A DNA stretch of 41,879 bases from assembly GCA_947626135.1 (NCBI GenBank), contig CANQQZ010000019.1:1-41879 (forward strand), written 5' to 3'. Source of the stretch: an uncultured Clostridia bacterium. Lineage in GTDB: Bacteria > Bacillota > Clostridia > UBA1381. Shown here piece after piece: positions 7,452 to 15,349 of the stretch. The notes below the pieces were generated by a model. The model searched no databases, was not told where the DNA came from, and saw only the letters and a program-made list of their open reading frames with translations. The position numbers and the translations under genes are program-made. The first letter of the stretch is position 1. Each line of letters starts with the position of its first letter.

Positions 7452-8366
7452 TCATATTTCCTCCCCGCAGTAGAGCAAATCCTCAAGCTCGTCCAGGGTA
7501 TATCTATCGTCGTACATCGCCTGGATCGTGTCCGGGTCCATGCCGTATGCGGAGGCGACGGACTTGATATCGTCCAGATACTCCGTACCGTATGACGAGC
7601 CGTAGCCCTCTCCGTAATCATACCAGTGCATACCGAACGACTCCGTGTACTTGAAATGTCCCCACTCCGTATCGCCGGTGCTCGTTATCTTCAGAATATC
7701 GCCCTCGTGCATCACGATTTCCTCAAAGCAGCCGTTCCGAAGCTCCGCAAACAATGCTGACTCGACAAGCGTTCGCCACAGTATATGGGGCGTTGATGCG
7801 AAAACATACACGCCGCGGTTCTTGAAGTGAACGATGCTGATCGGACTGTCGCCCTTTACGAGATAAATGTTGCCGAGATTGTCAAGCAGATTAAAGCTAT
7901 AGCTGCCCCTGACCGCCTCGGCCATAAATTTTATGCTGTCAAAATCGATTTTGTTCGCCCTCTCAAGCAGTTGCACCGCCACAAACGAATCGGTCTGGAT
8001 TTTGCTCTTGAATCCATATTCGCTCTGTAGCTCCGCGTCATTCGTGATAATCCCGTTATGCGCCAGCGCGAACTGCCCGTTTTTGACATTACCGCGCCAC
8101 GGATGATTGTTGTAGTTCCAGCTTTTATCGCCCTGTGTGCTATGCCGGGTATGACCGATCACCGCATCGGCATTAACCGGAACATGCGGCTTGAATTTGT
8201 GGGCGCAGACCGCCTGCTTATGTACCCGGATTTTACCGTTCGTAACATACGCAACACCTGTCGCGTCCATGCCGCGCTCCTCGCTTTGAAAGCCCAATTC
8301 TTCAACAAGACTGTTTATGTCCGTCAGTCCGTCCTTGTAGCTTAACACGCCATAAATTCCGCACAT
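7452..8366 (-). CDS. Class II glutamine amidotransferase-like protein
   Basis: This 304-residue Ntn-type glutaminase should hydrolyse glutamine and pass ammonia to a partner enzyme. The start was set at the ATG at 8364-8366 so that the next codon gives Cys2 (MCGIYG), the N-terminal nucleophile of this class. Upstream GTG codons would bury it. Conserved features seen are GHTRHST (about 72-78), FALAHNGII (about 98-106) and the TDS motif (about 122). There is no sugar-isomerase or PRPP domain, so it is the stand-alone type. It starts 2 bases after the stop of the amidoligase gene, whose last codons supply its ribosome site. The pair is a recurring one in which the amidotransferase probably supplies ammonia. 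Confidence 0.85.
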   Translation of the reverse strand: MCGIYGVLSYKDGLTDINSLVEELGFQSEERGMDATGVAYVTNGKIRVHKQAVCAHKFKPHVPVNADAVIGHTRHSTQGDKSWNYNNHPWRGNVKNGQFALAHNGIITNDAELQSEYGFKSKIQTDSFVAVQLLERANKIDFDSIKFMAEAVRGSYSFNLLDNLGNIYLVKGDSPISIVHFKNRGVYVFASTPHILWRTLVESALFAELRNGCFEEIVMHEGDILKITSTGDTEWGHFKYTESFGMHWYDYGEGYGSSYGTEYLDDIKSVASAYGMDPDTIQAMYDDRYTLDELEDLLYCGEEI

Positions 8367-8368
8367 AA

Positions 8369-9478
8369 TCACACCTCCCCGTCATCGAAAACAGGGTCGT
8401 TGACGTACAGATTGCGGCTCTTGAGGTAGCCGATCAGCTCGCGTTTTTCCGCCGGGATCCGCTGCACAAAATCGAGCCATGTGAGGTTCTGCAATTCCTC
8501 ATCGGTCAATGAAACCGCCGTATCGCATACCGCATCAACAAACTGCAGTGTTGCCGCCAAGGTAGAATATTTAAGCGTACCCCGGAAAATCCGCATCTCA
8601 ATCGTGTTTTCGTTTTCGAGATTGACTGCAGTGTACCGTCCCAGATGTGCGCTTTTGGCGTGCTTTAATGTTTCCTTCGGATTAATCAATCCGCCGCCGT
8701 AACGATTCGCCCACTGCAGGACCTGCCGCTCTGTCCGACGGCTGAATTTCAGAATCTCATTCCAGAATTTCTCATAGAAATACAGGATTTTCGCAATCGT
8801 GCATTCCTGCTCATCATATGTATCGCCCAAACCAGAGCGGTTAATATGTACATGCAGACCGCATGTTTCTGCAAGGTGGCTGAGATAATCGATCGCAATC
8901 GCCTCGTCCAGCAGCTCCCTCCACGGCATTTTCCGCATATGGTAATCGAGCGTCATCGGATGTGTCACGCACTCGAACCCATCCTCGATCGAGCCGTCAT
9001 ACTTGATGTACATATGCTCCGCGTCGCGGTTTGCGATGTTCAGCAGTGTCTCCGCGTTGTCCTCGTCCTTGCCGCCGTCGTCCATTTCAAGCTCCACGCC
9101 GTAATACCGCTTGCCGTTGCCGTAGAAAATCGGCACCGGCTTGTAGCAGTACTCCTTGATAGGATTATGCCGCTCGTTCATGTAGCAGCCGTAGCAGTAC
9201 GGATTCTCGCGCATATCCCTGTCACCGGGCAGGTACCACGCCTCATTATACGGGATTATCGCGCCGCAGTCCGTGCAGCGGACGTAATCCTCCTCGTAGC
9301 AGCATTCGCATAAATCCCCGTCCACCGCGTTGGAGCGCAGTATCAGGTTCCCGCAGCAGCGGCATATCACCGTCTGCGTCGCCGCGCATTCCGGGCAGAG
9401 GTTCACGCCGTCCGCCACGGCGTTCCGAGATGCGGGGTACCTGCCGGAGCATAACCCGCAAATTAATTTTTCGTCCAT
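8369..9478 (-). CDS. Amidoligase-like enzyme with N-terminal zinc fingers
   Basis: The first ~105 residues of this 369-residue protein contain several Cys-x2-Cys pairs (C7/C10, C28/C31, C39/C42, then about C67/C70 and C93/C96), so two or three treble-clef or ribbon zinc sites are likely. The rest begins with YYGVELEMD near residue 125 and contains GLHVHINRSG and TIEMRIFRGT. These are hallmarks of the Amidoligase_2 (COOH-NH2 ligase, glutamine-synthetase-like) family predicted to form amide or peptide bonds. The start follows AAAGGAGG. The operon partner is the glutaminase gene. The substrate is unknown; two tiny divergent peptide ORFs 114 bp away are possible but unproven candidates. Confidence 0.8.
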   Translation of the reverse strand: MDEKLICGLCSGRYPASRNAVADGVNLCPECAATQTVICRCCGNLILRSNAVDGDLCECCYEEDYVRCTDCGAIIPYNEAWYLPGDRDMRENPYCYGCYMNERHNPIKEYCYKPVPIFYGNGKRYYGVELEMDDGGKDEDNAETLLNIANRDAEHMYIKYDGSIEDGFECVTHPMTLDYHMRKMPWRELLDEAIAIDYLSHLAETCGLHVHINRSGLGDTYDEQECTIAKILYFYEKFWNEILKFSRRTERQVLQWANRYGGGLINPKETLKHAKSAHLGRYTAVNLENENTIEMRIFRGTLKYSTLAATLQFVDAVCDTAVSLTDEELQNLTWLDFVQRIPAEKRELIGYLKSRNLYVNDPVFDDGEV

Positions 9479-9591
9479 GTCAAAGACCTCCTTTAAATTA
9501 TTCCGAAAAGAGAATGTATAAAGGAAATCCGGCACTTTACGGATTTTAATTATATATTATTTCCCTGATAACATTGAAGGGAGGCGGAGAT

Positions 9592-9645
9592 ATGATTCGG
9601 AATATTTTAAAGGGTCTGAAAAAAATATTGATTTTACTGTGGTAG
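9592..9645 (+). CDS. Tiny 17-residue cationic hydrophobic peptide
   Basis: The ORF has an ATG at 9592, a TAG at 9643-9645, and GGGAGGCGGAG upstream with proper spacing. The product, MIRNILKGLKKILILLW, is amphipathic with four positive charges and no acidic residue. It resembles membrane-active peptides in composition. It precedes a second tiny ORF by 12 bases. No convincing promoter was found. It could be a leader peptide, a type I toxin-like peptide or a modification substrate. Confidence 0.45.
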   Translation: MIRNILKGLKKILILLW

Positions 9646-9657
9646 GAGGTGTTACCA

Positions 9658-9729
9658 ATGAAAAAGATTTTGTGCCTTGCGTTCGCGCCAATGCTCGCCC
9701 TGCTCTATCTTATCGGCAGGAAGGAGTAG
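9658..9729 (+). CDS. Tiny 23-residue single-span membrane peptide
   Basis: The ORF has an ATG at 9658-9660 and a TAG at 9727-9729. A strong TAGGAGGTG site overlaps the stop of the preceding tiny ORF, so the two are probably coupled. The product has a Lys-Lys start, a single hydrophobic helix (about residues 4-19) and a charged GRKE tail. This suits a small membrane peptide. It converges on the excisionase-like gene. No family was recognised. Confidence 0.45.
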   Translation: MKKILCLAFAPMLALLYLIGRKE

Positions 9730-9783
9730 CTTATACGCATCTGACGGGAATCCGTACCGCGGGTTCCCGCCGGGATCCGTTCC

Positions 9784-9972
9784 CTACCAGTTATCTCTTT
9801 CGGTAAAGTCGATCAAATCCTCTTTTTTTATACGCCATTGCTTACCGGCGCGAAAGCCCTTTAACGCCCGGCTGTGTAACAGATTCAGCAGCGTGTTCCT
9901 GCCGATGTACAGGTAATCCTTTGTTTCCGCGAATGTCAGTACCGCGGGTAATTCACTGTCGTTAATATACAT
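9784..9972 (-). CDS. Excisionase-like helix-turn-helix protein
   Basis: This 62-residue DNA-binding protein resembles excisionase/MerR-like HTH_17 proteins. It shows LTFAETKDYLYIGRNTLLNL as the helix-turn-helix, then HSRALKGFRAGKQWRIKKEDL with the typical wing (R-G-WRI-ED). Such proteins direct excision by an integrase or regulate element genes. The ATG follows AAGGAGTG. The gene is divergent from the Rep-like gene, and a dyad at 10005-10019 in the shared upstream region is a plausible operator. Confidence 0.82.
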   Translation of the reverse strand: MYINDSELPAVLTFAETKDYLYIGRNTLLNLLHSRALKGFRAGKQWRIKKEDLIDFTERDNW

Positions 9973-10004
9973 TTTGACACTCCTTCCATGGTGTTCGTTA
10001 TACT

Positions 10005-10019
10005 GAATTAAACTAATTC
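10005..10019. promoter_or_regulatory. Dyad upstream of the excisionase-like gene
   Basis: GAATTA-AAC-TAATTC is a perfect 6-bp dyad in the divergent region between the excisionase-like and Rep-like genes. It overlaps a possible minus-strand -10 (TATAAC). It is a candidate operator. Confidence 0.4.
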
Positions 10020-10164
10020 AATCGCATTTATTTTAATGTTTGAACCTGTTTGAAATTATTTAACGGGGTCTATATAGGGCGAACAAAATGATAAACTATA
10101 AATGCTCTAACTTTAATGTAATCATCATTCAGCCGGTTATATCTGAAATTTCATGCAATTTTTT

Positions 10165-10177
10165 CAAAACGGTTTTG
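10165..10177. promoter_or_regulatory. Dyad upstream of the Rep-like gene
   Basis: CAAAAC-G-GTTTTG lies 33 bp ahead of the Rep-like start. It could be an operator or part of an origin, since rolling-circle initiators often bind near their own gene. Confidence 0.35.
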
Positions 10178-10210
10178 TGGAAAAATTTATACATAACGGA
10201 GGTGATAATT

Positions 10211-11245
10211 TTGACATTTCATACCTTCGAGGCCGGTACGTATCTGTACGGCGATAGATTCAGAATTATTAACGAAAAATTCAAAGAATACGGTTCCGCA
10301 TATTACAAGGACACAAAAACAAGGGACAGAAAAATATTTAACGGGTTGTCCGGTAACGGTATCACGATATACCTCTATAAGCGGGATATTGACGACGGGT
10401 TCATATATCATTTGACATATCGCGTAAATCCCACACGAATAAATAACGGGAATGATTATATAAATCTTTTTCATTCCAATAGAACATACGATATATTTGA
10501 CAGAGTAAACGAACTTCTGGAATCCGTATCAGACAGCCTGCCGAGGCTGAACGACTGCATATTGACACGGTTTGATTTTTGCTCAAATATATTATTCGAG
10601 AAGCCGGAAACCGTACCGGAATTAATATGGCTCATAAACGTCTCATATATCGCCAACAACAAATACATTCAAAAAATGAATTACGACGAACGGGCAGGCA
10701 GGTATGTTATGCCAAGGACAGAGGCGACATTTACTCATCCGGATTATGTTGAGGTTTCGTTTTACAACAAGATTTATCAGATAAAAACGGAAAATCTGCA
10801 TATTGACTGGAACCCGAATATTCTCAGGTGCGAGATACGGTGCGGGAAAAACTATATAAAGATATTGAGAAGAAAGTTTAAGCTAAAGTCGATAGAGGAT
10901 TTTTTTGATAATCTGCCGGAAATGGGAACATATATGTTTACAACGCAGCTGAAACGGCTGGGGCTGTCGTATACGTATTTCCGGCTCGATGAAATAGCGG
11001 ACATGGTTGACCAATCCAATCTTATTGACAGGACAAAGCGGCGAATAAAGGAATTTACCAAATATGCCGCGGTGCATAAGGGGATCATGGACGCACGGTA
11101 TAAAAAACCGTCCGCAGGCCTGGCGCAGTTACGGGATATGAATATATGCGCGATGCCGATCCCGCGCAGGTCGTCCGTCCCGTCGGGGATAAACCTGCCG
11201 GATTTGTGCCTAAAATTCGCGGACGCAAAGGCGGTGAGAGAATAA
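10211..11245 (+). CDS. Rep-like replication initiator, inovirus/plasmid type
   Basis: The start was placed at TTG 10211 because GGAGGTGAT lies 4-5 bases upstream; the open frame continues further upstream without a ribosome site. The product has 344 residues. It has the strand pattern of phage/plasmid rolling-circle initiators: TRFDFCSN (about residue 120), VEVSFYNKIYQIK (about 180) and LRCEIRCG (about 206), followed by a helical C-terminal half with a basic region. These match the core layout of gene II/X-like and Rep_trans-like proteins. A clear HUH motif was not identified, so the assignment is tentative. It would support extrachromosomal replication of the excised element. Confidence 0.6.
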   Translation: MTFHTFEAGTYLYGDRFRIINEKFKEYGSAYYKDTKTRDRKIFNGLSGNGITIYLYKRDIDDGFIYHLTYRVNPTRINNGNDYINLFHSNRTYDIFDRVNELLESVSDSLPRLNDCILTRFDFCSNILFEKPETVPELIWLINVSYIANNKYIQKMNYDERAGRYVMPRTEATFTHPDYVEVSFYNKIYQIKTENLHIDWNPNILRCEIRCGKNYIKILRRKFKLKSIEDFFDNLPEMGTYMFTTQLKRLGLSYTYFRLDEIADMVDQSNLIDRTKRRIKEFTKYAAVHKGIMDARYKKPSAGLAQLRDMNICAMPIPRRSSVPSGINLPDLCLKFADAKAVRE

Positions 11246-11434
11246 AAATCTATGAATATATGAGGGTATGGAATCAATTTTGCCATGTACACAGCGTTTG
11301 TTTTCACTGTCGATACAATGTGAAAGCCGCTATTTTTATTCTATTAAAATTTATTTTAAAATTTATTACGGTATTACCGGCGGCATAAAAAGATCTGCCG
11401 CGCCCATATTCGTCGAACACCGGCTCGGACACAC

Positions 11435-11471
11435 AAAAAATACAGTGACCGCTATAAACGATCACTGTATT
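11435..11471 (-). terminator. Terminator at the end of the pilus/SLH gene string
   Basis: A perfect 10-bp stem (11439-11448 with 11462-11471, 13-nt loop) is followed by six T residues on the minus strand, 22 bases after the SLH gene stop. It is the first clear terminator after tadZ, 22 kb upstream. Confidence 0.85.
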
Positions 11472-11492
11472 TACTGGTGTTATTATATGATA

Positions 11493-14400
11493 TTACTTGT
11501 TTACACAATCGTCCAAACGACGTATAAGTGCCGCAAACTCAGCTCTTGTTGTAAAGCTCTGAGGATCAATTATATTTTCTCCCCTACCCTTGAATATTCC
11601 AAGTTTAAATAATGTCTGCAGCGGCACACGAGCCTCCGGAGAAATATCCGCTTCGTCAGTAAAATGCACTTCCCCGTCGTTAAGCTCATATTTAACGCCC
11701 ATATAATCCAGATAACGGGTAAGCACTATACCTACCCATTCTCTCGAAATCACGGTGGGCGGATTAAACGGAATGCCGTCAACAAGTCCAACCGCTTTTG
11801 CCCATTTCGCGTACGGTGTGTACCATTCTCCCTCAAATACATCATCAAATGTCGTTTGAGCATAATCGTCAACATTCACATTCGCTAATCTCGCAAGCAC
11901 CGTTACGACCATTCCGCCTGTAATATTTGTATTAGGTTCAAATGTTATATTGCTCGTGCCTACCATCAAGCCCTTGCCATATATCCAATCAACATCGGAG
12001 TAGAACCAGTTTGTTTCATTTACATCTCTGAATCCGCTTGCCCCCTCCGGAGGAACGTCGTCAAGCCATTTGGCATAAAGCGACATTGACTGCATTACGG
12101 GCTCGCTTGGATCGTACTTCTGCGTTAACGCTTCGTCTTTGTACCATCCGTCGAAAATGGCTCCGGCTCGCTCCGGCGTTGGAAGTTCAGGCGCCGTATC
12201 ACCGCTCTTTACATGGATGTCCTCAAGCGGCTCACCGCCGTTTTCTATAAACCAGATGGTGTATTCCTCAATCCACTTAGCGTAAAGCGTTACTGTACTG
12301 GTTACTTTCTTGTTTGTGTCATACGGCTTTGTCAATGCTTTGTCTGTATACCAGCCGTCAAATATGAAACCGGCTCTCTCAGGCGTAGGAAGATTCGCTA
12401 CCTGTCCGCGCTTTACCGTAATCTCATCAAGCCATGCGCCGCCGTTTACCTCAAACCATACCTTGTAGCTGCTCGGGTAGCTGCCGCCACCACCGGTGCC
12501 GCCGCCACCGCTGCCGCCGCTGCCGCTGCTGCTTCCTCTTGTATAGTTCTGCGCTGCTTTCTTAACCTCATTTGTACTCTTTGAACGATACTCAGCCGCT
12601 ATGGTATGCGTTCCCGCGCCAGCGCTGCTCATTGTCTGCGCCCTTATTGTTATTTTTGTGCTTCCTGCGTCTACGGTATAATCCTCATCCTTTATCAGCT
12701 TTTCACCATCAAGCCAGAAGCCCTGGAATTCATCGCTATGCTCCGCATAATCGTATTCAAATTCAAATACCTGCTCCGAATAGTCGGTCCTGCTGTCCGG
12801 AACGCGGGTGATAATCTCATAACCCTCGTCCGTCTGTGCGTCAACGTTTTCGTTTGTATTATTCAATACACTTAACGTAAACGACGCTATTGAAGATGAA
12901 AATTGGCTATAGCTATACTGCGCCCTTACCTTTATCGGGAAATCGCCCTGTGTCTTAGGCACGCCATATAGTTCACCGCTCGGCATTAATGTAACACCCT
13001 CGGGAAGCTTGCCACTATAAAGAGAGAACGTTACTTTATTCCAATCATGCATATTGTTTGTTGTGATTATTGACTGATACGGTACGTATTTTACCGCGGT
13101 ACGAAGCTCCTCAGTGTCAATTTTGGGGTTACCCGCTCTACCTGTAAGCTTAATCTCCCTTGTTTCCTGACCGTCGGCTGAAATCTTTAATGTACCGCTG
13201 ATGTCGCCCTCGCCGTCAGGAATAAGTCTGATTTTAGCAACATTGGCAAGCTCGCCATGGTATGTATCGAATGTTGTTGACGTTGTAGTAAACGGAGCAA
13301 GAGTGTCATTACCGTCGCCGCCTACTGTCCAGTAATTGTCCAGCTTTACGTTTTGCGCATCCACCAGCTCGGCTTTTATACCGGTAAGCTGCTGTTCTCC
13401 TAAATTCGCGATAAAAATATCGTGTATGTTGTCATAATAGTCATTAAGGAATATTTCTCTCTCATCCGGTCCGTTTACAAACAGTTGAGCGTCAGCTGTT
13501 TTCTTTACAACCGTAAGATGATAATTCTTCTGGTCTATATGATTTTCGGCTGAAACCGTATACTTTACCGAATTTCTCGGATCCTTAGCCAGGTCAGACG
13601 GAACAGCCGTGAAATCCTGGCTCGTAAGAATCTGTCCGTAAGATCCGGTAGTTTCCTCCAAAACACCGTCATGATATACCTTAGCGTTTTCTCCCAGATA
13701 TACCTTCGGTCTTAACGCGGTCAAATCAACATCCTTATCATTAATAAGAACCGCCTGATAACCGTTGCTGTAATATGTATCATGCTCATACGGAACAACA
13801 TACGCCAAAGAGCCGTAGCTCTCTGAGTCGCGAAGTTCATTCCCGTCCTTATCGCAAATATCGGTTACTCTGAAATACCGATCGCTTGAGCCCACCGGCG
13901 GCGCGTCATCAGGTTGTTGTTCGGGTTCAACTTCATTGTCAGCCGCAATAATCGTAAACTGCCAATATTGATCTTCAGCAAAAACAGTAATATCAACGCC
14001 TTCGCCGCTGAAATTGGCTTTATATCCCGATTCGCCAAAGAGCTGGTCCTTTATATCGGACTGTTCTTCGGCGGCCTCAAGCGAGTCATAATGACCCACA
14101 ACCGCTTTTTTTACAAAGGATGCATCCTGCTCTTCGGTTTCCCCGTTATATCCGTACATACAGAAACTATATTCCGCGTCTGTGGGGTATTCCGATTTAA
14201 GTGTGTACGTTATAACCTCAACATATGCACCGCTGCCATCATCTTTATAATCATATCGCGATGAAGAATATGCGCCTACGTATTGTGTGTTTCCGTTGTC
14301 ATCAGTGGTAGATAGTCCACGGTTATATATATTATTTTCTCTCGGATTTACGCCAAGCTCGAAGCTGTCAGCATAGATCGCATTACCGTCTTTGAAATAA

Positions 14401-15287
14401 ACAACAGTTAAATCCTTCATCGCGCTCCAATCAGCCCATTTATTTTTATATCCGGCGTCCGCCTTGGTCATATCCTGATTGGTTATCTTATCAGTAATAT
14501 CTATTGTGCCATCCGCCTCCGCAGCTGCTATCGCCTCTTCGGCTGTATCATATAATCCGCTGTATACCTTTATTGTATATCCGGGATACAAGCTCTCATT
14601 CAAGGAAATATTCATATAATAGTCATTATCCGCGGAATACTTCGGCCCTACCGATAAATAGTAGTACGGAATATATTTGTATGTGTTGTCTTCCTGAATC
14701 TGCCCCATACGAGATTTTACAATCCTCGCAGGTATTTTGCTTCTTACGGTTTCCCCATCGGCCCCATCGGTGCCTTCGCTTACGGTCTGCTCATATAAAT
14801 CGATATTATATACGCCTCTCAAATCCGGCAGAAAGACATTCACAATATATCTTATATTGTCGGGATCAAGCTGATTTCCCGAGCCAACAATAAGCTGCAT
14901 ACTTGTGCTATAATCATATGAATACGCCGCCAGCATATTCATAGTATCGTCCATACCGAGAACATTCCACTTATCATACTCCCAGTCGCCGTTCTCGTCA
15001 AGAACCTCCTCCCACACGGTTGTTGCGGCAGGATCTATTTGAATCGGGTTTCCCTCTTCATCTTCGAGCTTTGATATAACATCAGAAACTTTGATGTTCT
15101 TCAGTGAAGCAGGCAGCTCTTTGCTCAAATCCAATTTGGCATCTACTTCCTCCAGCGGCAGAAGCGAAGTCAGCTCTATATCGCTGTCGCCCGCGTCCTC
15201 CGCGCCAAGCGCTAATGTTGGTATCAGCGCCATTGACATCATTATTGCTGTCAACAATGATATTACCTTTGCAAGTTTTCTTTGCAT
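11493..15287 (-). CDS. SLH-domain cell-surface protein with InlB-type repeats
   Basis: This 1,264-residue exported protein is probably bound to the cell wall. The start at 15287 follows AAAGGAG; earlier in-frame ATGs lack a good site. A signal peptide (about 1-30, LLTAIMMSMALIPTLALGA) is followed by a long beta-rich extracellular region that includes an Ig-like putative-binding segment (GELYGVPKTQGDFP). A Gly/Ser linker comes next, then two Listeria-Bacteroides (InlB B) repeats (each with WFE/IxNGG, PTPERAG, FDGWY, LYAKW). Three SLH modules form the C-terminus (FRDVNETNWFYSDVDWIYGKG onward). SLH modules bind pyruvylated wall polymers. Its position as the last gene of the pilus string suggests a co-regulated adhesin or a wall anchor for the apparatus. 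Confidence 0.9.
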   Translation of the reverse strand: MQRKLAKVISLLTAIMMSMALIPTLALGAEDAGDSDIELTSLLPLEEVDAKLDLSKELPASLKNIKVSDVISKLEDEEGNPIQIDPAATTVWEEVLDENGDWEYDKWNVLGMDDTMNMLAAYSYDYSTSMQLIVGSGNQLDPDNIRYIVNVFLPDLRGVYNIDLYEQTVSEGTDGADGETVRSKIPARIVKSRMGQIQEDNTYKYIPYYYLSVGPKYSADNDYYMNISLNESLYPGYTIKVYSGLYDTAEEAIAAAEADGTIDITDKITNQDMTKADAGYKNKWADWSAMKDLTVVYFKDGNAIYADSFELGVNPRENNIYNRGLSTTDDNGNTQYVGAYSSSRYDYKDDGSGAYVEVITYTLKSEYPTDAEYSFCMYGYNGETEEQDASFVKKAVVGHYDSLEAAEEQSDIKDQLFGESGYKANFSGEGVDITVFAEDQYWQFTIIAADNEVEPEQQPDDAPPVGSSDRYFRVTDICDKDGNELRDSESYGSLAYVVPYEHDTYYSNGYQAVLINDKDVDLTALRPKVYLGENAKVYHDGVLEETTGSYGQILTSQDFTAVPSDLAKDPRNSVKYTVSAENHIDQKNYHLTVVKKTADAQLFVNGPDEREIFLNDYYDNIHDIFIANLGEQQLTGIKAELVDAQNVKLDNYWTVGGDGNDTLAPFTTTSTTFDTYHGELANVAKIRLIPDGEGDISGTLKISADGQETREIKLTGRAGNPKIDTEELRTAVKYVPYQSIITTNNMHDWNKVTFSLYSGKLPEGVTLMPSGELYGVPKTQGDFPIKVRAQYSYSQFSSSIASFTLSVLNNTNENVDAQTDEGYEIITRVPDSRTDYSEQVFEFEYDYAEHSDEFQGFWLDGEKLIKDEDYTVDAGSTKITIRAQTMSSAGAGTHTIAAEYRSKSTNEVKKAAQNYTRGSSSGSGGSGGGGTGGGGSYPSSYKVWFEVNGGAWLDEITVKRGQVANLPTPERAGFIFDGWYTDKALTKPYDTNKKVTSTVTLYAKWIEEYTIWFIENGGEPLEDIHVKSGDTAPELPTPERAGAIFDGWYKDEALTQKYDPSEPVMQSMSLYAKWLDDVPPEGASGFRDVNETNWFYSDVDWIYGKGLMVGTSNITFEPNTNITGGMVVTVLARLANVNVDDYAQTTFDDVFEGEWYTPYAKWAKAVGLVDGIPFNPPTVISREWVGIVLTRYLDYMGVKYELNDGEVHFTDEADISPEARVPLQTLFKLGIFKGRGENIIDPQSFTTRAEFAALIRRLDDCVNK

Positions 15288-15349
15288 TGCATAATCTCCT
15301 TTCATTAATTTGCTTTTCATCTTACAATGCCGTAAAAAGGTCATGATAT

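Noticed and set aside
6782-7621. Long 279-codon frame extending the small resolvase upstream
   Set aside because: The first ~99 codons are out of frame on the same strand as the amidotransferase gene and cross its terminator. The ribosome site and the conserved KIGYIRVS start support 7324.
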